Below, piece after piece: positions 22,741-32,521 of a stretch of 64,000 nt of DNA (position 1 is the first letter of the stretch; each line of letters starts with the position of its first letter). The notes under the pieces are model-generated. The model saw only the letters and a program-made list of their open reading frames with translations. It searched no databases and was not told where the DNA came from. Location: positions 136,847,053-136,911,052 of the forward strand of contig CM048552.1 in the NCBI GenBank assembly GCA_026413225.1, read 5' to 3'. The DNA is from Otis tarda (taxonomy: Eukaryota; Chordata; Aves; Otidiformes; Otididae). The translations under genes were made by a program, and so were the position numbers.

Positions 22741-24060
22741 GTGGGTCATTGTGTGTTTCGGGGCATGAAAGCGGTTTGTGAGGGACGTAAATCAATCCCA
22801 GTTTGCCATGGTTTAAATGCATTGTGTAGGCTGTCTCGCAGCCTTGTTTGTGACATGCGAAAGGAAAGAACTTGCTCTGTTATAAACCTAAGTATGCCAA
22901 TAATTCAGCCCAGGGATAATTTATTAAACAGCTCTGCATGAGTTCCTTGCCTGCCAGTGCTTTTATCTTCTGATTGTTTTAAAATGTAGTAGTTTCAAGC
23001 TGTCTTACAGCTTCACAAAAGTACTTTGAGATGGGTTTTCTAGGGATTTTTTTTTCTAAGATTATTCAAATGGGATTTTTTTTTTTAAGACTTCTATTCA
23101 CCTGAGGAGACAAAAGGAGCTTTTATTCTCATTCTCACAGTTAAAAGGCACACTGTTCATAGTTTTACAACAACAATGTACGGTTAGAAGAGTGTTGTGG
23201 GAGCAAGGAAAACTGTCTGGGCTGTGTCTTAAGACTGATTCAGAGATCTGTCCCAGTTTAAAAAGCCTTGCCAGCACTTCCGAAACTTGCACTTAATATG
23301 CTATTTTCTAGGTAGGCAATGGATAAATATGAGGAAATGAGAGAAGTTTTCTAGGTTCTTTTCTGTGTGGGTGTTATTCATTCAACTCTCAGTGGGACTT
23401 TTATAGCACGCGTCCAGGGAATGCATGTGTGAGGATTTTGCACCTGTAGTGCAAATGGAGCATTTGTTTTCCGTTCACTTTCTGAAACCATGATGGGAAA
23501 CCTCAGCTTCCTTACACCAGTTTTCTCCAAGTTACAGGAAGTGGAGAAGGGAAAAAAAAGAGACAATGTAGGTAATGGGAGAAAGAAAGGCATTTCTTTC
23601 TTCCCACTAGCCAAAACCACACTTTTATAGCTCTTTAAAGAGAGAGGGGAATTCTTGTCCTTGTGAAGCAAAATGAAGGGCATTTTATATAGTGCATAGC
23701 TCAAGTTGGTCAGTTGGATGCACATAGTCATCAGAAATCTTTATCACCACAGGAGGGTACTTTGGCACAGGGGGTTGCCCACGAGGGATGAGGAAGCAGC
23801 AGAAATGTTACAGGAGGGCAATAATAAAAAGTAAAATACTCTGTGAAGCATGCACTTTCCTCTCCTGAAATATTTCTGCCTAAAGCATAAGGCTTTGTGG
23901 GTAATGACGATTCCTAGGCAGTGGGTTAAAAGAGCAGGCAAAGAAGTTGGAATAGAGATGGGGCAAGTGTTAATACACACACGAACCCTCCCTCCCCCTC
24001 CAAAAGATGAGGAGAGGGTGGGAGGCAGACATTCCAGCCTAAAAAGAGGTGTGAGCACAA
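22741..24060. other. Noncoding stretch, no gene recognised
   Basis: AT-leaning DNA with two short T-tracts (near 23049 and 23080) and no recognisable exon or repeat. If 22645 is a real donor this would be the start of an intron. Confidence 0.5.
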
Positions 24061-24450
24061 GCACAGGCGGGCTTATTCTTGCCGGGCCCGTCCCAGCCCG
24101 GTGGGTTCCTGCCTCCTCTCCTTGCCCCAGCTATGCGCCCCCCGCCCGGGTGCCTCCCCGGGGGTGCGAGTGGGGAGTGGCGGCTGAGGGGCTGCCAGAG
24201 TTTGTTTAACACCTGCCTGCGAGTGCAGCTTCTCTCTCCCGTGCCAAGTGAACACTGTAGAAGTGCTTCTCTGGGTTTGGTGGGTTTGTTGCGCGCAAAT
24301 AGTTTGAGATTGGCAGGGAAAGTTGGTGCACGCTGCTGGGCCCAAGGGACAAAATCTGGGGCATTTGAGGTGGGGGGCAGAGCCACTGGGTGCATTAGCC
24401 CCCGGCAGCCAGCTTCATGGTTTAGTGGGAACTGAAGTTTGTGAGGAGCT
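24061..24450. promoter_or_regulatory. CpG-enriched GC block
   Basis: The first 250 bases hold about 14 CpGs, several GGGCGG/CCCGCC-like GC boxes, and the near-palindrome CCCGGG...CCCGGG around 24145-24161. Frames are open on both strands, as expected from composition, and none resembles a known protein. It may be a promoter or enhancer of unknown direction. No donor as strong as those at 22646 or 27147 is visible. Confidence 0.4.
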
Positions 24451-26895
24451 ACGAACAAACCGCACAGAATGTTTAGGAAATCCATCACAGCAGACGCTTA
24501 GGAGCAGGAATGTCATGTGCAGCTGGAGGCCTTGTGCCTGCTTCTAGGTGGAAGTTGTTACAGGGAAGGGGAACATGCAGAAAGTGACTTTTCTGTTGGC
24601 CCTTTTGTGACCCTCCTGTTCGGAGCAACAGAGAGCTTTTTCTACCTGCTCTTCCACCTCTCTCCCTACCTGTCCTGTTGCCTTCCCTGCCCTTCCCTGG
24701 TGCTCCCCTCCCCCTCCTTACACCAGCCGGCTACAGGGCCATGATGGAGTGGGTTAACTCCTTCCTCTTACCAGGCTCTGGGAGCAACTGCTCCCACCTT
24801 GAGAGGCTGTTGGTGGGAGCTGTAGTTTAATTCGGGATTGCAGAGTGAACCGTCAAGCAGGCATGTTGTTGGTGTTGGAATGAAGCTGTGTATTGTGCTG
24901 ATGACTCATCTGGCCCAAAGGCAGCCCACAGATGCTGAACAATAGCAAGACAGATGCACTAATTTCCCCAACAGAAGTGCAGCAGGGTTTGGTGTAAATA
25001 TTGTGTTGGTTGGAAGAAAAAAAAAAAAAAAACCACAGTAACCTGACAAGAAAAAATCCTTTGCAGGTAACACGTTTTCTGCTTTGCAGAGTACTGGGCT
25101 TAGTTTATTACTTAAAAAGAAATTCCTAAGTAAGGAAACTTCCAAGTGATGGAAACTCCTGAAAAGATGCTCAGCCTTCATGTAGTAGAGCAGCGGTTTT
25201 GTGTGGCTGGACACAGTTATGTGGCTGGATTCCCCGAGTTTGCTGCAGAACTGGAGAGGGCACTGTGGGCTCTGTTTTAAGTCTACTTCACAGAAAAGCA
25301 AATGTTTGGTGAATTTTAATACTTCATTTTCACTCACTTTCGCCCACAACGTATCCCTGAAGTGAAGCTTGTGGGAGTGTCATCGACAACAAATGCAAAT
25401 CCTTATTTTGGCCTCTTGCTATTGAAGTCCCATTGACTTTGATTGAGGCAAACTTGAGCCTTTCATCACATAAAGAGGTTCAACAAAACAACTGTTAACT
25501 GACAGGCCACCTAAAAATGAAAAACTGTGTTTCTAAGGCACATAAAGCCATTACAATTCCTCATCGTGACTGCAGTCGTAGAGCTTTTAGCGTGCATATA
25601 ACTCACCAAGCGAATAAATGCTGCATACAATTTCAGTGCAAAACACATGCAATATTCAAAACAATCTTTCCTTACAGCTGCTTAAGTTCTTAGCATGTGT
25701 TTCTTATTTCCTATTTTCTTTTGCGTACCTTTTAAAATCCTTCATGTGTTCCTTAGTAGAAAAGCTGTATTCTTATTCTGCAGTACTGTAATTCTTAGCC
25801 TTGCTTTAGGAAATTCTCTTTTTAAGTTCCTCCTGGGATGTTTTGCTGTTTGTTTGGTCTGTAAGGGAAGAATGAGCATCCTGGAGAATGATGCTTTTTT
25901 TGTGTGTGTGTGTGTACTGCGCAGAATAAAGAAAACAAGTATACGGAGTCCGTAGGCTGGGAGTGTATCAGTTAATTAGCGGCTGGACATTGCTTGGTAG
26001 GAAGCCTGGCGAGGTTTTTTTTATGCGTGTGTGTGTATGTGTGTTGTCTGCTTCCTTTGATCACTTGTGTGGTAAATAGACATGCAGGGTAGCTATAGCA
26101 ACATGTGCTGTAGGTTGGTGGGAACAGAGGGGACGGGATCCCCGGACAAAGGGTAGTTTGTTAGAGTGGTTGGTTCTGATTAGAAAAAGGTGGCACCAAT
26201 CAGGGCATTTAAAAACATCAGTTTTGCAAAACGCCAATGGATGTTATCGCTTTCAAAGTAACGTTTGTTTCTGTAGCTCTGAAAGAGCAGGTGATACGGA
26301 AGATTGGAGAGGAAGGGGGAGAGGTAATAAAAAGCAGAAGCAAAACTGCGTAACACTTCTGAATGTAAAAAGGCTCGCACTGGATATGCTTTTTCTGGTG
26401 CTGCTGCACCATCTATGCATTTTGCAAGAAAGCATCTGTAGGAACCAAATTACCACAGATAATACTACAGATAGTAGTGTTTTTAAAATACGGCTTTAGA
26501 GATGCAGTGAGAGTAACCTGATGTTTTGTAGTACATCTGATCCATTACCTTACTCCAGCTTCTGAAAGTCCTATGTACAATTTGCAACCAAAAGATACTG
26601 TACCTACTTCAGCAGCCTACCTGTAGAGGTCAGACTTGAAGTTCTCAAAATCTTCACATGATAGAATTTCAATCTAAAGCTGAAGCTATAAAAATGCAAA
26701 CCCAGGCATAGCCACTTTCCTCATTAACTTTATGTGGAATACTCTTAAAATAATGTTGGTTTGTCAGTGTCAGGTTATTAAGTAGCACCACATTCTGCAT
26801 TGATGGCAGCCTGAAATACATTGAAATTCAGCCTCACCTCACATCTCGAACAGAGCCCAACCTAAAGCTTTTAATAGCGCCTGAATTATTTAGAT
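24451..26895. other. Noncoding stretch with simple repeats
   Basis: AT-rich DNA. It holds an A16 tract at 25017-25032, a (GT)n run near 25901-25914, and a second GT-rich run near 26025-26045. No coding exon is recognised. Confidence 0.55.
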
Positions 26896-27260
26896 GTGTA
26901 TCTCCCTCTCTCTGATCCCCACCAGGCCTCCGATCTTTGATAGGAGCCCTGTCTCCGGCTCTCTCCCTCCCGCCTGCTCGCCACTCTGCTGCGCTGGCTG
27001 CCAGCTTCCCACCGCTGCCCCGTCCCGGGGCTTTCCCGCTGGGGAGGGACGAGGAGGCAGGCAGCGGGTACGGAGGGCTTCAGCAGCTTCTGAGCTCTGC
27101 AAAAAGTTGTCAGACCTCAGAGTCCCTGCGCAGAGTAGCACCAGAGGTAAGGGGTCTGCTGGAGCCTGGGGTCGAGGAAAGCGAGCTACTGGGAGCTCGG
27201 AGCTCGGTGGTGAATGCTCAGGGGAGATGCTGAAGTTCAGTAAGTGCTGCAGCATTTGAA
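26896..27260 (+). promoter_or_regulatory. CpG-enriched block, candidate alternative promoter
   Basis: About 18 CpGs fall in some 330 bases. The + strand carries a good splice donor inside the block (next entry) and the block fades just after it, as at CpG-island promoters. There is no TATA box. The long open frames on both strands are explained by G+C content and are not called as genes. Confidence 0.45.
26927..27146 (+). other. Candidate 5' exon with splice donor
   Basis: The segment ends CCAGAG|GTAAGG at 27146/27147, a strong donor. Its left edge is ambiguous. A pyrimidine-rich acceptor-like sequence (TCTGATCCCCACCAG) ends at 26926, which would make a 220-base internal exon. Alternatively transcription starts inside the CpG block and this is a 5' UTR first exon. 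The latter fits the CpG density and the absence of a recognisable peptide. It would be an alternative to the exon ending at 22645. Confidence 0.35.
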
Positions 27261-27261
27261 A

Positions 27262-28203
27262 GAAGAATTTGATTCAGAGAAACAATTTGATTTGGCTGAG
27301 GGTGAAGACTGAGCTGAGAGAAAGGAGCAGACTTGTGTTCGCATCCAACCATGTGAATAGCCTTTTAAATGTGCGCTGGAGTTTGTTTGAACTGAATTTC
27401 AGACTTCTTAGGGTACTCCATTCTTTAGCCTGTTCTTGGGTTTGAAGTCTTTTATTACAGTTGTGCAGCTTACAGCTTGTAATGCTTTAGCAAGCTGTGA
27501 GGAATTACTGTATATCCCTGAGATCCCTGGCTTGCAGTGCAGAATCCACCCTGTCTGAAAGCTGGAAAAGGCACTAAAGGGTAGGAAGCTGATTTTGATC
27601 TCTTCTCTAAACAATAAAAATAGCTTGTAATTCTTTAAAATTCTTTCCTATTTGCTGTCGTGTCATGGTTGTTTATCATTATTATTTATATCTTCCCAAG
27701 GGGATGTGGGAGGACAAAAAAAGCTGGCGAATAGGCTATGTTTGTTTGGCCGTGAAGTATGATAAAACTTTTCTGGTTGCATTTGTGTTGGGATAGCTGG
27801 GTGCAAGAGCAATTTTAAGACAGTAAAATAAAATAAAGAAAGTCCAGACTTTTACTCCTGGCTTAGTGGGATGGTAAATAAGGAGATCCATGGGGCTGAT
27901 AAGATTTTTCATGGTAGTGTGATAGATTGCAGTGGAAATATTTATGGAGGGATATTTCATGGTCCCAGAAAGAAGCTGGTGATGTGCTATGACAGTCGCT
28001 CCATATTTTGGGGCAGGGAGGCCAACATATTTCTCGTGTCTCTGGTGGTGCCAACAGCTCCCCATCACACTGCACCGGAGCCGCCTTGTGCTGCCTGTGC
28101 ACCTGTGGGCCCGTGGCATCCCCCACCGCCTCCCTTCGGCACCCCTGCATCCCGAGCAGGTGCCCATGACTAATGGTCTTAACTTGGCTCTTTGAGCCTG
28201 CAG
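27262..28203. other. Noncoding stretch, no gene recognised
   Basis: Mixed-composition DNA. Open frames on both strands between 27736 and 28263 (up to 175 codons on the minus strand) resemble no family I know and lack coding-like composition. The last 35 bases form a good splice acceptor (next entry). Confidence 0.45.
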
Positions 28204-28270
28204 GTATTTAATTACTGAACAGCTGCACCAGGAGCTGAGAGAGACCCCCCTCCGCTCCTCCACCAGAGCG
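28204..28270 (+). other. Candidate small internal exon
   Basis: A 67-base segment with strong signals at both ends. Upstream are branch-point-like CTTAAC, a pyrimidine stretch and CTGCAG ending at 28203. Downstream is AGAGCG|GTAAGTC at 28270/28271. After the first base, one frame gives 22 codons of charged, plausible protein sequence (ITEQLHQELRE within it) and ends on a codon boundary. The frame has a stop 11 bases before the exon, as expected for an internal exon. I do not recognise the peptide. It could join to a first exon at 22645 or 27146, but the reading phases cannot be checked without a transcript. Confidence 0.3.
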
Positions 28271-28509
28271 GTAAGTCAGACTCATTTGTGATATCGGCAA
28301 GTCAGGTGAAGAGAAAGCTTGCTCAGATGAGACCCCCTGACCATCTCTGGGATCTCTATCTCTTTTCTTATCAGAAAATTTATTATGAGCATTAGCTAAG
28401 GCTGGTACTTTCTTAAAAAAATACTGAGAAATCAGTATTTTTTGGCAAAATAGTCTCAAAAAAATTATCTTCTTTTTTTTTCACTGGTTGTCCCATATGG
28501 AAATATGAT

Positions 28510-28519
28510 CCATATTTGG
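28510..28519 (+). promoter_or_regulatory. CArG box (SRF site)
   Basis: CCATATTTGG fits the SRF consensus CC(A/T)6GG exactly. A related but shorter CCATATGG lies about 20 bases upstream. SRF drives muscle and immediate-early genes. It sits 240 bases after the candidate exon at 28204-28270. Confidence 0.55.
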
Positions 28520-28539
28520 ATATGATAAATATGGTTTTT

Positions 28540-28632
28540 TTTGTGGTGCACTTTGGTGGTTTTTTTTTTTTGGTTGGTTGGTTATGAGTTGTTGTTTTTA
28601 TTTATTTATTTTGTGGGGTTTTTTTTTTTCTT
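28540..28632. repeat. T/G-rich low-complexity tract
   Basis: Runs of 8-12 thymines alternate with GGTTGGTTGGTT and TTTATTTATTTA. It is probably slippage-derived. Confidence 0.85.
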
Positions 28633-29244
28633 ACTGAGATGTTATTTGAGACATAAAAAAAGAAGAAAACAAGAAAAGGGAAACACTACACATTTACACA
28701 TATATATATATTTAGAATTGGAGTTGCCAAATCCAGACACTCCATCATAAGAACAGCCAGGATCCCATTTTTAATGTATACTCCATCATCAAGCAAAGTC
28801 CAAAAGTATTCGAGAGTATTTTATCATTGGGACATACTGGGTTTTTCCCCTGAGATTACGCCTGTATTGCAAAATCTGTATATTTTACAGGGCTATGTAG
28901 ACTCTGTTGATAACTTCTGCTTTGTGGATCACCAAGGTCTGCCTCTGTCTCCTGCCTCAGCTTTTTTCCTCCTTCCCAACAAGCCGCAGCTCCCTGGGTC
29001 ACTGGGGCCTCAAGCTCTCAGCCTGGTCCCTGGTCCCACCTCAGCTCCGGAGGCAGGGATGCAGACAGATATCGTTCTCACTTCTCATTTTTCTGCTCTT
29101 GTGGGGGTCGCAAGAGGCTGTAGGGGGAAGCCTACACAACTCTGTTTATAGTCTCACTGAGTAATACGCGTGCTGTAAATCTGACGTGCAGAGGAACAAA
29201 CGAGTATGGGAAGGGAAGGCTGCCCTGAGCAAGGAAAGGACTGC

Positions 29245-29286
29245 CCCTTTCAAAGCACCGCGTGTGGACAAAGTGCTTTGAAAGGG
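29245..29286. repeat. Perfect 14-bp inverted repeat
   Basis: CCCTTTCAAAGCAC (29245-29258) and GTGCTTTGAAAGGG (29273-29286) are exact reverse complements around a 14-base spacer. The stem is longer than expected by chance at this scale and is not part of a recognised element. Confidence 0.8.
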
Positions 29287-31728
29287 ACATGTGATGGCCA
29301 AGCATGGAGGGGATTTGTCCATGTGATGCTCAGGAGATTGTATATGCCTGGGTTTTGCCTTGTCTAGGGTGCTATTAAAATTAGTGTGGGTTCCGCTCAC
29401 TGGCAGATGTTAACTATGCAGACCTCAGTTTTGACAAATAATACACAACTTACAGAGCTTTGGTTTTTGACCTGTATGCAAAGTTACGCTGTTCCACCAG
29501 CCCTAGTAGCACCTCTTGAAACAAGTGACCGTAAAGAGTTAATGACTTCATTTCTAACTGGATAACCTCAGAAATATAGTTTAGGCAGAGATTTCAAACT
29601 GGGAGTTAAGCAGTTCAAAAGTGCACTATATTGTTTTGGTCTAATTAACACAAGATGGTGATAAGACATTAAAGCAGAGTGACAACACTATACATAGATA
29701 ACAAGGGACATTAATGCCTGCAGACACAGTCTACATTGTAAAAATCTGAAAAAAAAAGCTTATTATGTTAGATAGGTCAATGTGATTTGACCTAGTTTTG
29801 CTTTGCTGCTTGGAAATTATGTCAGTATTCGTTATGTCATCTCCTTGGATGAGCAATTTAACATCCTTTTTGCATTGCAGTGTTGTCCTAATATTTTACA
29901 TGTATTTACTTACTCTCTAAAAGAATCCTTCGGGCTAATTCTAGAGATCTGGGAAAAAACTGATATAAAACAAAATCTCCTGAAACTTTTATGTATGTCC
30001 TTTGTGCAACAAAAAGGAGTAAATTTACTCACAGCAAAATTATAGCTACCAATTCTGAAAAGCATCTTGTACCTTTTGCATCTAAAGCTCATTAAAGTTC
30101 ATGAATAAAGAATGACTGTGCTAACTCATGTAGCTATGGACACCTTTCCCATACAGGTTTTTCATCACTAGAAAATAACATTTTTAATTTTACCTGGATG
30201 CTTATGTAAAATAGAGTGGAGTAAAGGAATCATGCCATATACATTCCTTGTGAAATGTAAGATCTCATATGAAGTCATCAGTATTTCTCTTGGAAAAACT
30301 GAGGTTGTTTTTTTAGTCTTCAACAAAATATCAAGGATTTTTCTTCATATTTATGTTTACACTGTTATTTTTCTCTCCTACCATCTGGACTTGTAAGGCA
30401 GGAATTTGTGTTTACCAGGACTCAAATTGTAGTACATCAGGGGACAACTAGAGGATTAAATGCTACTGTTCCTTGCTGTAATGGAAAAATAATCTGTTGC
30501 TGTTAAAACATTTTGATAAGTGCTAGCAAAGGAAAGCTGTGTCTCTTTCTTAGCTTTACCTGTCCACCCACAGCCATAACCCTTACTGGTGTGTAACCAA
30601 CGTAGGGTATTGCAAGGTTGCACCTTTTGCTTCTTAGCCTTGCTTGATCCAAAATGGGCGGCTCTGAAGCCTGATTTTGCTTCTGCTGAAGTCAGTGGGA
30701 TTGAGGAGGTAGGATACAATCCTCCTTCAAAATATTGTGTTATTGTAGTTAATCAAGAAGTATGTCTGTGAGTAAATTTGCACTCTGGTGACAAATGTTG
30801 AACAGATCAGGTGATAGTGTGAGAGCAAAATGAGGCTTTCTTTCCTGGTTTTTTTTTTTGTTGTTTTTTTTAAATTTTAAATTTCATTTATATTTTCTTG
30901 AATAATAAGAAATTTGTTCTTGGGTTTCATCATGAGCTTGTTCCTCACACTGTTGAAATATTTCAGTGAGTTAAGAGCTGTACAGGTTCCTCACCATTTC
31001 TTCACAAACACATCTAATCTTCAAAAGGTACTGCTTACTCAGATTTTTCAGCTCAAGTAAAATTTAAAATTATAATAGCTCTCTGAAGTCCTTCAGTGTG
31101 CTTCAGATGCAAATGCTCTTACATCCCTTGTTAACCAGCTTAATTGGAACAAAAACTTGATAAGAATGAGCGTTCAGAGGTGCCTCTTCTGGGCTATAAC
31201 ATTTGCTCTTGATCCCTAATTAAGCCTTGTTACTGAAGGTTAAAAAATCCTCCCATAATATAACTCTCCTTGAATGTCTTGACTGCAAAAGAAGCCTGCT
31301 ATTGCCTCCCATGTTCCTCCTCCCTTTAAAGAGAACTAAAGTGTAAACCGCTTATGAAAGATTAGCAATGACTGGAAATAAATATCATATATCCCCGGAG
31401 TAGTAGAAGCTGCGGTAGTCAATGTCTTGGGAGCATGCATATGTTTGTACATTGATCATGCAGGACTATGATGGTTTATAAGCAAATAAAAAAACCTGTC
31501 TGCTGCCCCTTCAAGTTTACTATGTCAAGGAAATGAAGGATGCAACAAAATGACAGTACTGCTGTATCTTGTGTATCAAAAGTGGGAACAGCCAATCCCA
31601 ATTTTCAAAAGAAAATACCTGGTATTTTTAACCTGTGAAAATCAATGTGAAGATGGATGCTTGAGAAAGAAGATGATTGTGGACTGACAACACTAATCAT
31701 ATAGCTAGCAAGACTGTGCATGGATAGG

Positions 31729-32520
31729 GATTCACAGAAAGTTCAGATTGGACTCTGGAGATTATCTGTTCCAAACTTCTCTTCAACACAGGGCACCACA
31801 GCAACTTAATCAAACACTCTTGAGCATTTCTAGCGCGCAAGAGTCCACCACTTCCCTGGGCATTCTCTTCCAGTCTCCATATGAGGTAGAACTTTTTTCC
31901 TTATACCCAGACAGAATTTCCCCCAAAGCAGCTCATGCCCACTGTCTCTTGTCTTGTCAGCGAGCATCCTTGTGAAGAGAGTAGCTCCATCTCCTCTATA
32001 ACTGGCTTTTTAGATATTTAAGAAATGTGATTAGATCCCCTTTGAGCTTTCTCTTCTCCAGGCCAACCAAACCTGTTTTCTCCAAACTTTCTTTATATCT
32101 CAAGTTCTCCAGCCTCCTAATCATCTTGGTAGCCCTCTGCTGAACCCTTCCCAATGTCTCCAAGTGAGGGGACCAAAACTGGTTACAGTATTCCAGGTGT
32201 GGCCTAATAAGTGCTGAGTAGACTGAAATAGCCATACTCCTTGATTTATTAGACTGTACTCTTGCTAATGCAGCCCAGGAGACTGCTAGCCACCTTCTCT
32301 GCCAGGGCCCACCACTGTATCCCATTCAGGTTGCTGCCTGCCTCCACGTCCAGGTCCCTTTCAGCTGAGCTGCTCCTCAGTTCATCAGTCCCCAGCTTGT
32401 GCTGTTGCTTGGCATTACTTATTTCCAGGTGCAGGACATTACATCTATCTTTGTTAAAGCTCTTATGGCTGTGTTGAGAAAGTTTCTTTACAGCCTCCAA
32501 GAGAGGCTTGCTGGCCAACA
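31729..32520 (-). mobile_element. CR1 LINE fragment, degraded, minus strand
   Basis: An old CR1 copy read on the minus strand. Its 5'-truncated start is near 32520 and its 3' end near 31729. It covers the ORF2 C-terminal half: FNKDRCNVLHL, then SSSAERDLDV, then YSALIRPHLEYCNQFWSPH, RVQQRATKMIRRLENL and the REC-PG-KWWT equivalent of LPREVVDSP. It has frame breaks and a decayed tail (TTCACAGAAAG on the + strand instead of the usual ATCATAGAAT). It is more diverged than the other copies, hence older or of another subfamily. Confidence 0.9.
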
Positions 32521-32521
32521 T
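31996..32521 (-). pseudogene. CR1 ORF2 remnants in two frames
   Basis: Two overlapping open stretches on the minus strand (32521-32249, then 32325-31996) carry consecutive parts of CR1 ORF2, so at least one frameshift separates them. The RT catalytic motifs lie upstream of the truncation and are missing. The second piece ends just after the GDLITFLKYLK motif; homology continues to about 31840 in a broken frame. Confidence 0.85.

Larger units (their letters stand above)
28271..31728. other. Noncoding stretch with regulatory-like motifs
   Basis: AT- and T/G-rich DNA. It includes a CArG box at 28510, a T/G-rich low-complexity tract at 28540-28632, a perfect hairpin at 29245-29286, and short frames of no recognised family (the longest, 28774-29151, is 125 codons). 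Confidence 0.5.

Noticed and set aside
24039-24488. 149-codon minus-strand frame and overlapping + strand frames
   Set aside because: They are overlapping frames on both strands of a GC-rich segment, explained by low stop-codon frequency, with no recognisable protein.
26890-27259. 121-codon frames on both strands
   Set aside because: They are mirror-like frames in a GC block. The splice donor inside it suggests a 5' UTR exon rather than a single-exon gene.
27736-28263. 175-codon minus-strand frame
   Set aside because: No known domain and low-complexity parts. The opposite strand has better splice signals.
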